From positions 1 to 13,820 of the forward strand of contig JALSPL010000194.1 of assembly GCA_026985975.1 (NCBI GenBank): a stretch of DNA of 13,820 bases, read 5' to 3'. This DNA comes from Anaerolineae bacterium (GTDB taxonomy: Bacteria > Chloroflexota > Anaerolineae > J102). Shown here in pieces: positions 7,262-13,219 of the stretch. The position numbers and the translations under genes were made by a program. Each line of letters starts with the position of its first letter. The stretch's first letter is position 1. The notes under the pieces were generated by a model. That model made no database searches. It saw nothing but the letters and a program-made list of their open reading frames with translations, and was not told where the DNA came from.

Positions 7262-9058
7262 TCAGCCAGTGAAAATGCGTTGGTATGCGTCGGAGGTGCG
7301 GAGCAGGGTCTCGTGGTCGCCGATGGCCTCGATGCGGCCTTTGCGCAGGACGATGATGAGATCGGCCCAGCGGATTTGGGAGAGGCGGTGGGTGATGATG
7401 AAGGTGGTGCGGCCTTTGGAGGCGGCGAAGATGGCCCGCTGGATTTTGTCTTCGGTGGCGCTGTCGATGGCGCTGGTGGAGTCATCGAGAATGAGGATGG
7501 CGGGATCGGTGAGGAAGGCCCGGGCCAGGGCTAGCCGTTGCCGTTGACCGCCCGAAAGGGTGACCCCGCGTTCGCCGATGACGGTGTGGTAGCCATCTTT
7601 GAAAGTGAGGATGAAGTCATGGGCCTGGGCCGCCTTGGCGGCGGCAATGACCTCCTCCAGCGTGGCGTCGGGCCGCCCGAACGCGATATTTTCGGCGATG
7701 GAGCGGGAGAAGAGGAAAATATCCTGTTCGATGATGGAAATCTGGCGGCGCAACGCTTCCATATCCCATTCTCGCACATCCACGCCATCCACCAGCACCC
7801 GACCGGCGGTGACGTCGTAGGTGCGGTTGATGAGCTTGACCAGGGTGGTCTTGCCGGCGCCGGTCTGCCCCACCACGGCCACGCGCTGACCGGGATGGAC
7901 GCGGAAGGAGATGTCGTGCAGCACCGGTTCGGTCTCGGCGGGATAAACGAAATTGACGTGATCGAAGACGACCTCTCCCCGCATTGCTTCGGCGTAGCCG
8001 CCCGCATTCTGATCGATTTCGGTCTCGGTGTTGATAAGCTCCAGGATGCGCCGGGCCGCGGACACGCCCGACGAGACCCGCGAGTAGGCGAACAAGGAGA
8101 TAAAGGTGGGGAATCCCAGCAGCGCCAGCAGGCCCATGTAGGCCACCACATCTCCGGTGTTGATAAGCCCACGGCGGAAAAGAATCACCGCGTGCAGAAA
8201 TCCGGCGGCGTTGGTCAGGGCCAGTAGCAGCAGGGGCGTAAAACGGGCCTCGACATCGCCCTGATGCACGAAAGCGTCGCGGAAGCTGCGGGCGACCTTC
8301 TCGAACCGCCGCACTTCCTGCTCCTCCTGGGCCGCGCCCTTTACCGTCTCGATGCCATCCAGCACCTCCGCCAGACGCGTGTTCATGACGCCAAACGAGT
8401 CTCGCACCTTGCGGGTGATGGGCTGCAATTCGTGCAGATATTGGGCCAGAGCCAGGACGTAGAGAACGGAGAAGGCTGCCGGAGCCAGCATCAGCGCCGG
8501 ATGGTAGCGGGGAGCCATCACCAGGGGCATGAACATGAACATCAGCGAACCGATGACCAGATTCACGCCCGGATTGAACATGAAGTTGATCTCCCGCACA
8601 TCGTTGGTGGCCCGGGCCATGGTGTCGCCCACCGGCTGCAGGCTGTGGAAGGTCATGCTCTTGCCCAGCAGGCTCACATATAGCTCGTCCCGGATGTCCC
8701 GCTCCAGGCGCTGACCGATGAGCTCGGCGCTGAAGTTGCGCATCAGTTGCAGACCGCTGCGCAGCAATTGCGAGAGAAGAATGAGGATCGCTGCGCGCAA
8801 CAGGATGGGGAGCAGGGGCGGATGGGCCAGAATGCCGTTGAACGCCTGTCCGGTGAGGATGGGGATGGCCGAGGCCAGCAGAGCATTGGAAAAAGCGCCG
8901 AAGATCAGGAGCAGCCACAGATGCCAGTATCGCATGGCGTGAGAGAACAACCAGCGCACCGGGCCCCCATGGTTGGCGTGATAACGATCCGGAACAGCGA
9001 ATTCGGCGTGATGGTGTGGCGTTATTGATGAGGTGATGGATGCCATAGCGTTTGTCAT
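7262..9058 (-). CDS. ABC exporter half-transporter, degenerate-site subunit
   Basis: From ATG 9058 the product is 598 residues: membrane domain about 45-335, nucleotide-binding domain about 360-595. Motifs are Walker A GQTGAGKT (397-404, Lys403), Q-loop Gln445, canonical signature LSGGQ (501-505), Walker B ILILDD where the usual catalytic Glu is Asp526, then STSAID, and H-loop His557. Asp at this site with a canonical signature is the known mark of the degenerate-site partner in heterodimeric exporters such as TM287/288, and it matches the variant signature in the neighbour at 5213-7024. Other possible starts are ATG 9106, which adds residues unlike a normal N-terminus, and ATG 9046. A TATAAT overlaps the 9058 start. 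A 237-base repeat-rich gap separates it from the partner gene. Confidence 0.92.
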   Translation of the reverse strand: MTNAMASITSSITPHHHAEFAVPDRYHANHGGPVRWLFSHAMRYWHLWLLLIFGAFSNALLASAIPILTGQAFNGILAHPPLLPILLRAAILILLSQLLRSGLQLMRNFSAELIGQRLERDIRDELYVSLLGKSMTFHSLQPVGDTMARATNDVREINFMFNPGVNLVIGSLMFMFMPLVMAPRYHPALMLAPAAFSVLYVLALAQYLHELQPITRKVRDSFGVMNTRLAEVLDGIETVKGAAQEEQEVRRFEKVARSFRDAFVHQGDVEARFTPLLLLALTNAAGFLHAVILFRRGLINTGDVVAYMGLLALLGFPTFISLFAYSRVSSGVSAARRILELINTETEIDQNAGGYAEAMRGEVVFDHVNFVYPAETEPVLHDISFRVHPGQRVAVVGQTGAGKTTLVKLINRTYDVTAGRVLVDGVDVREWDMEALRRQISIIEQDIFLFSRSIAENIAFGRPDATLEEVIAAAKAAQAHDFILTFKDGYHTVIGERGVTLSGGQRQRLALARAFLTDPAILILDDSTSAIDSATEDKIQRAIFAASKGRTTFIITHRLSQIRWADLIIVLRKGRIEAIGDHETLLRTSDAYQRIFTG

Positions 9059-9062
9059 TATA
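9057..9062 (-). promoter_or_regulatory. Possible -10 box for the ABC/C25 gene run
   Basis: The minus strand reads TATAAT immediately before or overlapping ATG 9058. No good -35 is seen at 16-18 bp. If real, transcription would begin near 9050 and translation would start at ATG 9046 on a nearly leaderless mRNA. Chance occurrence is a fair alternative. Confidence 0.3.
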
Positions 9063-9140
9063 CCCCAAAGACAAGCCCCAACGCTATCATTTTTAACGTG
9101 AAGCATGCGTCTCAATTTGGGACGCGTCGCAAAAAGACTT

Positions 9141-9161
9141 TCAAGACCTCACAGACCTTGA
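9141..9161 (-). terminator. Possible terminator of the BNR lipoprotein gene
   Basis: On the minus-strand RNA, UCAAGGUCU-GUG-AGGUCUUGA can form a 9-bp stem with two G-U pairs and a 3-nt loop. It is followed, after AAGTC, by five T's (9135-9131). The stem is much weaker on the plus strand, which favours a role after the stop at 9209. The 5-nt gap to the T-run makes it non-canonical. A separate small hairpin with 7-bp arms lies at 9107-9125. Confidence 0.4.
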
Positions 9162-9187
9162 TGGTCGCCAATGCAAGACGCCATTTT

Positions 9188-9202
9188 TGGGGCTTCGCCC
9201 CA
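9188..9202. repeat. GGGGC-TTC-GCCCC hairpin, copy 1
   Basis: A perfect 6-bp stem (TGGGGC/GCCCCA) with a TTC triloop sits just beyond the stop of the BNR lipoprotein gene. The same core recurs at 10816-10832 on the other side of that gene. No T-run follows on the minus strand. Confidence 0.6.
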
Positions 9203-9208
9203 CCGGAG

Positions 9209-10720
9209 TCATTCTTCTGGCGTCAGTTCGAAGCTGAATTTTCCCAGCAGCGACGACGGTCCCGAGATGTCGCCCGCGGTGTTCTGACTACGCACCTGAT
9301 AAAAAGTGGCGCCTCCCTCTGCGCCAACATCTGCGTCCTCCCAGATGGCGACATCGGTGGCGTCGTAGAAAAACTGAACGGGCGGGGTGAAGTCGGGCGC
9401 ATTGCTGCGGTAGATGCGGTAGCTGAGTTGAGTCTGTGTTGGCCATTGGATGATTACGTCATCGCCATCCAGTGAGATGACGGCGTTGGGCGCGGGCGGG
9501 GGCTGGATGGCGGGAAGATCGGGGTCGAGCAGCCACAGCCGCCCCATCGCCCCGCGATCGCCCGCCACGATGCGGTCGGCGTCGGACCAGTAAGCCAGGG
9601 TGAAGAACTCCCGGTCGGAGGCCGCCAGCGTCTCCCATGTGATGAGATCGCTGGTGCGCATGATGCGGCCATGATCGGCGGTGATGTAGAGCCGGTTTTG
9701 GGCGTCGATGGCAAAGGGGTTGTAGGCCCATGCCTGAGCGTGAAATCCGGGGAAAATGTGGGTGCTAACGCTGCCGTCGGTGTGCAAAGCCAGCACGCCA
9801 TCCAGAGCGGAGCCGATGATCAGCAATTGATCGTTGTAAATGAAAAGCCGGCTGCGGCATTGGGTGTAGCCGGTAAAAGGGGAGAGGCGAGCCCAATTCG
9901 CGCCGTCATCAGAGCTTTCCGCCAGGCCGCACGGTTCGCCATATTCATCGTTCCAGATGGCGTAGAGTTTGTTGTTGAACTGGATGATGTCGTAGGTGCG
10001 ATAGTCGCCCACGCCGGCATTCTTGTCTGCGATACGCGTCCAGTCGTTTCCCAGATCGTTGCTGCGAAAGACTTCGCCCGTCCAGGTTTCATAGTCGCCC
10101 AGGTGTGAACTGACCGCCGCATAAAGTCCGGCGGTCGTCGATTCCAGTCCCCACGCGTGGATGACATTGGGCAAATTGCGATGTTTGGTCATGATGCCCG
10201 TGGTGGGGGTGTAGACGTAGGTGTTGCCCCAATCCCACTGGCTGCCGCCCGACTCCGCCGGATCGGTGGGATCGGCGCCCGGAATATGGATCACGGGGCG
10301 GGCGATGTCGGGCGTCATATCGATGAAACCCTGCTCGGTGGGCTGGTAAAGCGCTGTGAGCGCGCCGGATTGGTAGCGGGCGAATAGCGCGCCGTTGAAT
10401 TCGGCGGGCCGAGCCTTGCCAAAGCCCAGATAGAGTGCTTCATCCCATGGCAGGATTTTATAATCGCCGAAATAGCTGTCATCGGGCTCGTAGCCGGTGT
10501 TATCCTCGAACCATTGGGCGTAATCGCAGCCCGGCAGCATATCGACCAGGTTATGCACGCCCGGCGCTTCGGGGGATGTGAGCTGGCAATCGGGCGGTCC
10601 TGGCGGCGTGGGCGTAGGCGTAATAGCGACCTGAGTCGGATCCGCCTGCACGAAATTGCTGCATGAGACCATGAGAACCGTGAGGAGGGTGGCGGCCAGA
10701 ACCAGCAGGATGTATCGCAT
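9209..10720 (-). CDS. Lipoprotein with BNR/sialidase-type repeats and C-terminal FN3-like domain
   Basis: Starting at ATG 10720 gives 503 residues with a lipoprotein signal (MRYILL...VLMVSC, Cys20). The frame extends upstream to 10807, but that extension would bury the signal, so 10720 is preferred. A short TPTPTPP linker follows. The body (about 55-400) looks like a beta-propeller: BNR/Asp-box-like segments occur at 219-228 (RSNDLGNDWT), 268-277 (ESSDDGANWA) and 355-364 (RTSDLITWET). Residues about 408-495 resemble an FN3 domain ('VIIQWP...YRIYRSN...ATFYQVRSQN'). The product is expected on the outer membrane face and may bind or process glycans or act as a scaffold; sialidase catalytic residues were not identified, so enzymatic activity is not claimed. 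It is separated by 150 bases from the ABC genes downstream and transcribed divergently from the SH3b lipoprotein. Confidence 0.82.
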   Translation of the reverse strand: MRYILLVLAATLLTVLMVSCSNFVQADPTQVAITPTPTPPGPPDCQLTSPEAPGVHNLVDMLPGCDYAQWFEDNTGYEPDDSYFGDYKILPWDEALYLGFGKARPAEFNGALFARYQSGALTALYQPTEQGFIDMTPDIARPVIHIPGADPTDPAESGGSQWDWGNTYVYTPTTGIMTKHRNLPNVIHAWGLESTTAGLYAAVSSHLGDYETWTGEVFRSNDLGNDWTRIADKNAGVGDYRTYDIIQFNNKLYAIWNDEYGEPCGLAESSDDGANWARLSPFTGYTQCRSRLFIYNDQLLIIGSALDGVLALHTDGSVSTHIFPGFHAQAWAYNPFAIDAQNRLYITADHGRIMRTSDLITWETLAASDREFFTLAYWSDADRIVAGDRGAMGRLWLLDPDLPAIQPPPAPNAVISLDGDDVIIQWPTQTQLSYRIYRSNAPDFTPPVQFFYDATDVAIWEDADVGAEGGATFYQVRSQNTAGDISGPSSLLGKFSFELTPEE

Positions 10721-10760
10721 GGAATTGTTGAGGCGAGTGATGGGAGGGGCGTCTGCCGTT

Positions 10761-10789
10761 ATCCTATCATGCCGCCCGGATTCATACAA
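10761..10789 (-). promoter_or_regulatory. Predicted promoter of the BNR lipoprotein gene
   Basis: On the minus strand, TTGTAT (10789-10784) and TAGGAT (10766-10761) are separated by exactly 17 bp, resembling a sigma-70-type promoter. Transcription would start near 10754, about 34 bases before ATG 10720. Confidence 0.5.
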
Positions 10790-10815
10790 CAGCGGCAGAA
10801 GCGGCAATGCGAAAA

Positions 10816-10832
10816 CCGGGGCTTCGCCCCGG
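10816..10832. repeat. GGGGC-TTC-GCCCC hairpin, copy 2
   Basis: A perfect 7-bp stem (CCGGGGC/GCCCCGG) with a TTC triloop lies in the divergent intergenic region. It shares its 13-nt core with 9188-9202 and lies upstream of both predicted promoters' transcripts, so it is unlikely to be a terminator of either gene. Confidence 0.6.
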
Positions 10833-10937
10833 AGCGGGCGTCATGCGTTGGTGGGGCGCCAGACTTTTGCGAGGCTATTCGAAAATGGAGGGTCGCCCAG
10901 CAAGCTCTCCCAAATCTGTGCACGATGCCTTGAAACC

Positions 10938-10946
10938 TGCTATACT
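10938..10946 (+). promoter_or_regulatory. Predicted extended -10 promoter of the SH3b lipoprotein gene
   Basis: TGCTATACT matches an extended -10 (TGnTATAAT) with one mismatch. No clear -35 is present, as is usual for this class. Transcription would start near 10953, about 34 bases before ATG 10987. Confidence 0.45.
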
Positions 10947-10986
10947 TGGCTCTTGTCTTTTCCTCGTGCACGATACTTCTATCAAA

Positions 10987-11976
10987 ATGACCATGCAATC
11001 AAAATCCCGAAAATATCTTTCCACACTACTTCTTATTCTGCTTCTGGCAGTGGCGCTGGCCGCGTGCGGCGGCTCCAAAGCCACGCCCGAGCCCACAGTG
11101 GTCCCGCCGCCCACCTGGACGCCTACGCCCGTGAACGTGCAGATGGTGAGTGTGGACGCCACGCCCACGCCCGAGCCCACGCTGGCCCCCACCCAGCCGC
11201 CTGCGCAACCCACGCAGCCGCCCGCGCCCGAGCCGCCCACCGATACGCCGCCTCCGCCGACCGCTACGCCGGTTCCTGTGGCAAAAGTTATTGTCACCGC
11301 GCCCCAGGCCAATCTGCGCCAGGGCCCGGGCACAGCGCACCCCAAAGCGGGCGTCGTCAAGCAGGGCAATGAATTTGTGGCGTTGGGCAAAAACCCCGCG
11401 GGCGACTGGTGGCAGATTCAGGTCAACGGCCAGCCCGCCTGGATTTTTGGCAATCTGGTGCGGGTGGAGAATCCCGATGTGGTGCAGGTGGCCGAAAATA
11501 TCCCCACGCCGCCCCCTGCGCCCACCCAACCGCCGCCCCCGCCGCCCACGGCCACGCCCAAGCCCGCCGCGCCCGACCCCTGCGCCAATATCGGCGGCGA
11601 TGGCTGCAAATGGCACCTGCGGGGCGGGCCCGCCTTTTCTCCCAACACCTTTGGCCTCAAGCTAACCTTCGGTTTCGTGCATGGCGGCCGTGGCGATGAG
11701 CCTCAGGGTAGCTATTTTGTGTGGCTGGAGAAAAACGGCGTCAAACTGCCGGTCTCCGACAGCGTGCGCAGCGTCACCGGCGCCATGCGCAACGGCCCCA
11801 ACGGCCCCTACAACTACGAATACAGCATCGGTTTGGGCGATTTACCCGACAAAAATCCGGCAGGCTGTTACACCGGCTGGGTGCTGGATGGCAACGGCGA
11901 GCGCGACAGCCAAAACTTCCAGTTCTGCGTGCCCGAAGGCCAGGGCGAGGTGTGGATGCTGTTCGACCAGAGTTGA
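10987..11976 (+). CDS. SH3b-domain lipoprotein with Pro/Thr linkers and an unrecognised Cys-containing C-terminal domain
   Basis: ATG 10987 gives 329 residues with an ideal lipoprotein signal (lipobox LAAC, Cys27). The frame is open back to 10807, but that would place 60 residues before the signal, so the start is set here (ATG 10993 is equally possible). A Pro/Thr linker (31-98) leads to a bacterial SH3b domain (about 99-160; 'ANLRQGPGT', 'WWQIQVNGQPAWIFGNLV'), which in this family usually binds peptidoglycan or other cell-wall ligands. A second Pro-rich linker (172-197) precedes a C-terminal domain (199-329) I do not recognise. This has Cys199, Cys207, Cys294 and Cys314, enough for two disulfides, and aromatic/Gly-rich strands. 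Expected location is outside the membrane, tethered through the lipid. It converges on mntA-hepT with a strong hairpin between them. Confidence 0.88.
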   Translation: MTMQSKSRKYLSTLLLILLLAVALAACGGSKATPEPTVVPPPTWTPTPVNVQMVSVDATPTPEPTLAPTQPPAQPTQPPAPEPPTDTPPPPTATPVPVAKVIVTAPQANLRQGPGTAHPKAGVVKQGNEFVALGKNPAGDWWQIQVNGQPAWIFGNLVRVENPDVVQVAENIPTPPPAPTQPPPPPPTATPKPAAPDPCANIGGDGCKWHLRGGPAFSPNTFGLKLTFGFVHGGRGDEPQGSYFVWLEKNGVKLPVSDSVRSVTGAMRNGPNGPYNYEYSIGLGDLPDKNPAGCYTGWVLDGNGERDSQNFQFCVPEGQGEVWMLFDQS

Positions 11977-11981
11977 TGTCA

Positions 11982-12115
11982 GGATCGAATGAAAAAGTTT
12001 TGTCTCAGCCAGGACGATCAAAAAGATGGCAGGGTTTCGCCAAGAAAAAATGACTGAAGCCCTGCCATCTTTGCTGATTATTTTGGCGTCAATTCATCTT
12101 CGGACCTTGTTTCAG
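11982..12115 (+). repeat. Dispersed intergenic element, copy B (about 134 bp)
   Basis: This is the second copy of the element at 7043-7185, in the same orientation. It begins with GGATCGA 5 bases after the stop of the SH3b gene, contains the identical 18-mer at 12030-12047, and ends CGGACCTTGTTTCAG. It lacks part of the CTTTGCG tract of copy A. Its terminal inverted repeat is more degraded than in copy A, but its internal hairpin (12022-12072) is better preserved. Confidence 0.62.
12022..12072. terminator. Bidirectional terminator-like hairpin between convergent genes
   Basis: Arms 12022-12038 and 12056-12072 are 17-bp inverted repeats with one mismatch (a G-U pair on one strand) around a 17-nt loop. 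On the minus strand the stem runs into TTTTT (12025-12021 region), a good intrinsic terminator for hepT, which ends at 12150. On the plus strand TTTGCTGATTATTTT follows, a weaker U-tract for the SH3b gene ending at 11976. It lies inside dispersed element copy B, so the repeat may supply the terminator. Confidence 0.7.
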
Positions 12116-12149
12116 TGGAATCACCGTTCCCCGCAAAATCATCTGACAA

Positions 12150-12575
12150 TCACTGGCGTATTGAATCGTAAATGTATTTCTCAAATCGAGTGAAATCGTC
12201 GAGATGATTTTGTAACGTCATGTACAAGATGTCGGCATCAATTTCCCAATAAAGATGCACCAGCCGGTTTCTCATTCTTGCCATTTTCTGCAAGGTGGGC
12301 AGAAAATCCTCGGGAACAATATGATTTTCTGCCAAAATTGTGAATGAATCGGCATAGGATTGTGGCGCCCGATAGCCCTGCCGGGCGATGAAATGATTTG
12401 CCAGATCGATGCAACTTTCGATGGCGACTTGCAGATAATACTTCGCAGCGCCGGTCATCAGCGGGTCATCCATGAACGCATCTGGTTCGAGAGCAGCCAA
12501 GCGATGTAGCTGTTCGAGATAGCCATCGAGGTTGTGAAAGATATTTTCTACTATCCTCTTATCAATCATGGTCAT
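12150..12575 (-). CDS. hepT: HepT-like HEPN ribonuclease toxin (DUF86)
   Basis: The 141-residue all-helical protein carries the HEPN motif RX4HXY near its C-terminal third: Arg102, His107 and Tyr109 in MRNRLVHLYWEID. In characterised HepT-MntA pairs, HepT is an RNase toxin, and the partner nucleotidyltransferase inactivates it by AMPylating the Tyr of this motif; Tyr109 is the equivalent here. Length and the preceding 'YYLQVAIESCIDLANHFI' segment fit DUF86. Its start overlaps the mntA stop by 4 bases (ATGA), giving tight coupling. An AGAGG lies 5 bases upstream of ATG 12575; ATG 12569 is an alternative. All catalytic residues are present, so the toxin looks intact. Base composition is visibly less GC-rich than the flanking genes, consistent with transfer. 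Confidence 0.88.
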   Translation of the reverse strand: MTMIDKRIVENIFHNLDGYLEQLHRLAALEPDAFMDDPLMTGAAKYYLQVAIESCIDLANHFIARQGYRAPQSYADSFTILAENHIVPEDFLPTLQKMARMRNRLVHLYWEIDADILYMTLQNHLDDFTRFEKYIYDSIRQ

Positions 12576-13048
12576 TCATTCCTCTGATTGGCCTTTTCTT
12601 CCATGCGCTGAAAAAATGCCTGCTGCATCTGCTGCAAAACGGGCTCAAAATCAAAATAGCGCTTGCGAGTCTGCACCTCATACTGCACCCGGAAATCTTC
12701 ATCTTTGGAAAAAAGCAAACTTCCTTCCGTCACCACCTGGCCTTGCACGCTCAACGGAGCGTTATCAATGCTGCGCACATCAGCATTGCTAATGCGACAA
12801 TGGTTTTCGATAGCCACCTCGATCTCCAACTCCAGCATGAATCGCTGATAAGGCGACAGGTTTTCTTCAGGATTCAATACCAACGCAATATCGACATCGC
12901 TCAGAGACGTCATGGCGCCAGTCGCCACAGAACCATAAACGTAAGCTATCATCACCGGATGGTTTTGCAGGATGCCCGGCAGACACTGCCGCAGTTGTTG
13001 TATAATTTGTCGGGGCGTTGACAGAGTTCTGGTGGAAGTTCTTTGCAT
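12572..13048 (-). CDS. mntA: MntA-like nucleotidyltransferase antitoxin
   Basis: From ATG 13048 the product is 158 residues with the minimal nucleotidyltransferase signature GSX10DXD: Gly39-Ser40, then Asp51 and Asp53 in YGSVATGAMTSLSDVDIAL. A third acidic position is likely at Asp90 ('NADVRSIDNAPL'), so the full metal-binding triad appears present. In known pairs this enzyme transfers AMP from ATP to the toxin HepT and neutralises it. The frame extends to a TTG at 13066, but ATG 13048 has GAGG about 12 bases upstream and gives the family's usual N-terminus. It is the first gene of the two-gene operon, with hepT overlapping its stop. A HEPN partner downstream supports antitoxin over the related aminoglycoside or KNTase groups. 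Confidence 0.88.
   Translation of the reverse strand: MQRTSTRTLSTPRQIIQQLRQCLPGILQNHPVMIAYVYGSVATGAMTSLSDVDIALVLNPEENLSPYQRFMLELEIEVAIENHCRISNADVRSIDNAPLSVQGQVVTEGSLLFSKDEDFRVQYEVQTRKRYFDFEPVLQQMQQAFFQRMEEKANQRNE
12581..12585 (-). promoter_or_regulatory. Ribosome binding site of hepT
   Basis: AGAGG on the minus strand, inside the last codons of mntA, lies 5 bases before ATG 12575 and 11 before ATG 12569. It is one of very few Shine-Dalgarno-like sites in the window, and the spacing does not decide between the two starts. Confidence 0.5.
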
Positions 13049-13110
13049 TGTGAATTCTCGCCTCAATGATCACCATAAATGGGACGCTGGGTTGCATTTT
13101 GACGATTCAA

Positions 13111-13119
13111 ATTATAGCA
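13111..13119 (-). promoter_or_regulatory. Extended -10 promoter of mntA-hepT
   Basis: The minus strand reads TGCTATAAT, a perfect extended -10. The -35 region is A/T-rich without a clear TTGACA. The transcript would start near 13104, giving a 5' leader of about 56 bases before ATG 13048. Autoregulation by the toxin-antitoxin complex is possible, but no operator palindrome is evident. Confidence 0.6.
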
Positions 13120-13140
13120 TGAGAGCCAAATTTTTGATAA

Positions 13141-13146
13141 TATAAT
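13141..13146 (+). promoter_or_regulatory. Possible -10 box of alaS
   Basis: TATAAT on the plus strand, preceded by A/T-rich sequence with no clear -35, would give a leader of roughly 65-70 bases to ATG 13220. It lies 24 bases from the mntA -10 box on the opposite strand, so the two promoters are divergent and close. The leader is too short for a T-box riboswitch. Confidence 0.4.
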
Positions 13147-13219
13147 TTGTTGGAGCCATTACGGCGATATTTTATCCATTCAATTTTCAATTCTGATTAT
13201 CTATTCACATTATCTTCCC

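Noticed and set aside
5213..9058. Bacteriocin-type ABC transporter with C39 leader peptidase
   Set aside because: Neither subunit has the extra N-terminal C39 domain of about 150 residues, and no small double-glycine leader peptide gene was seen nearby.
13117..13219. T-box riboswitch upstream of alaS
   Set aside because: The gap from the predicted promoter to the start is about 70 bases, without stem structure or a T-box-like consensus.
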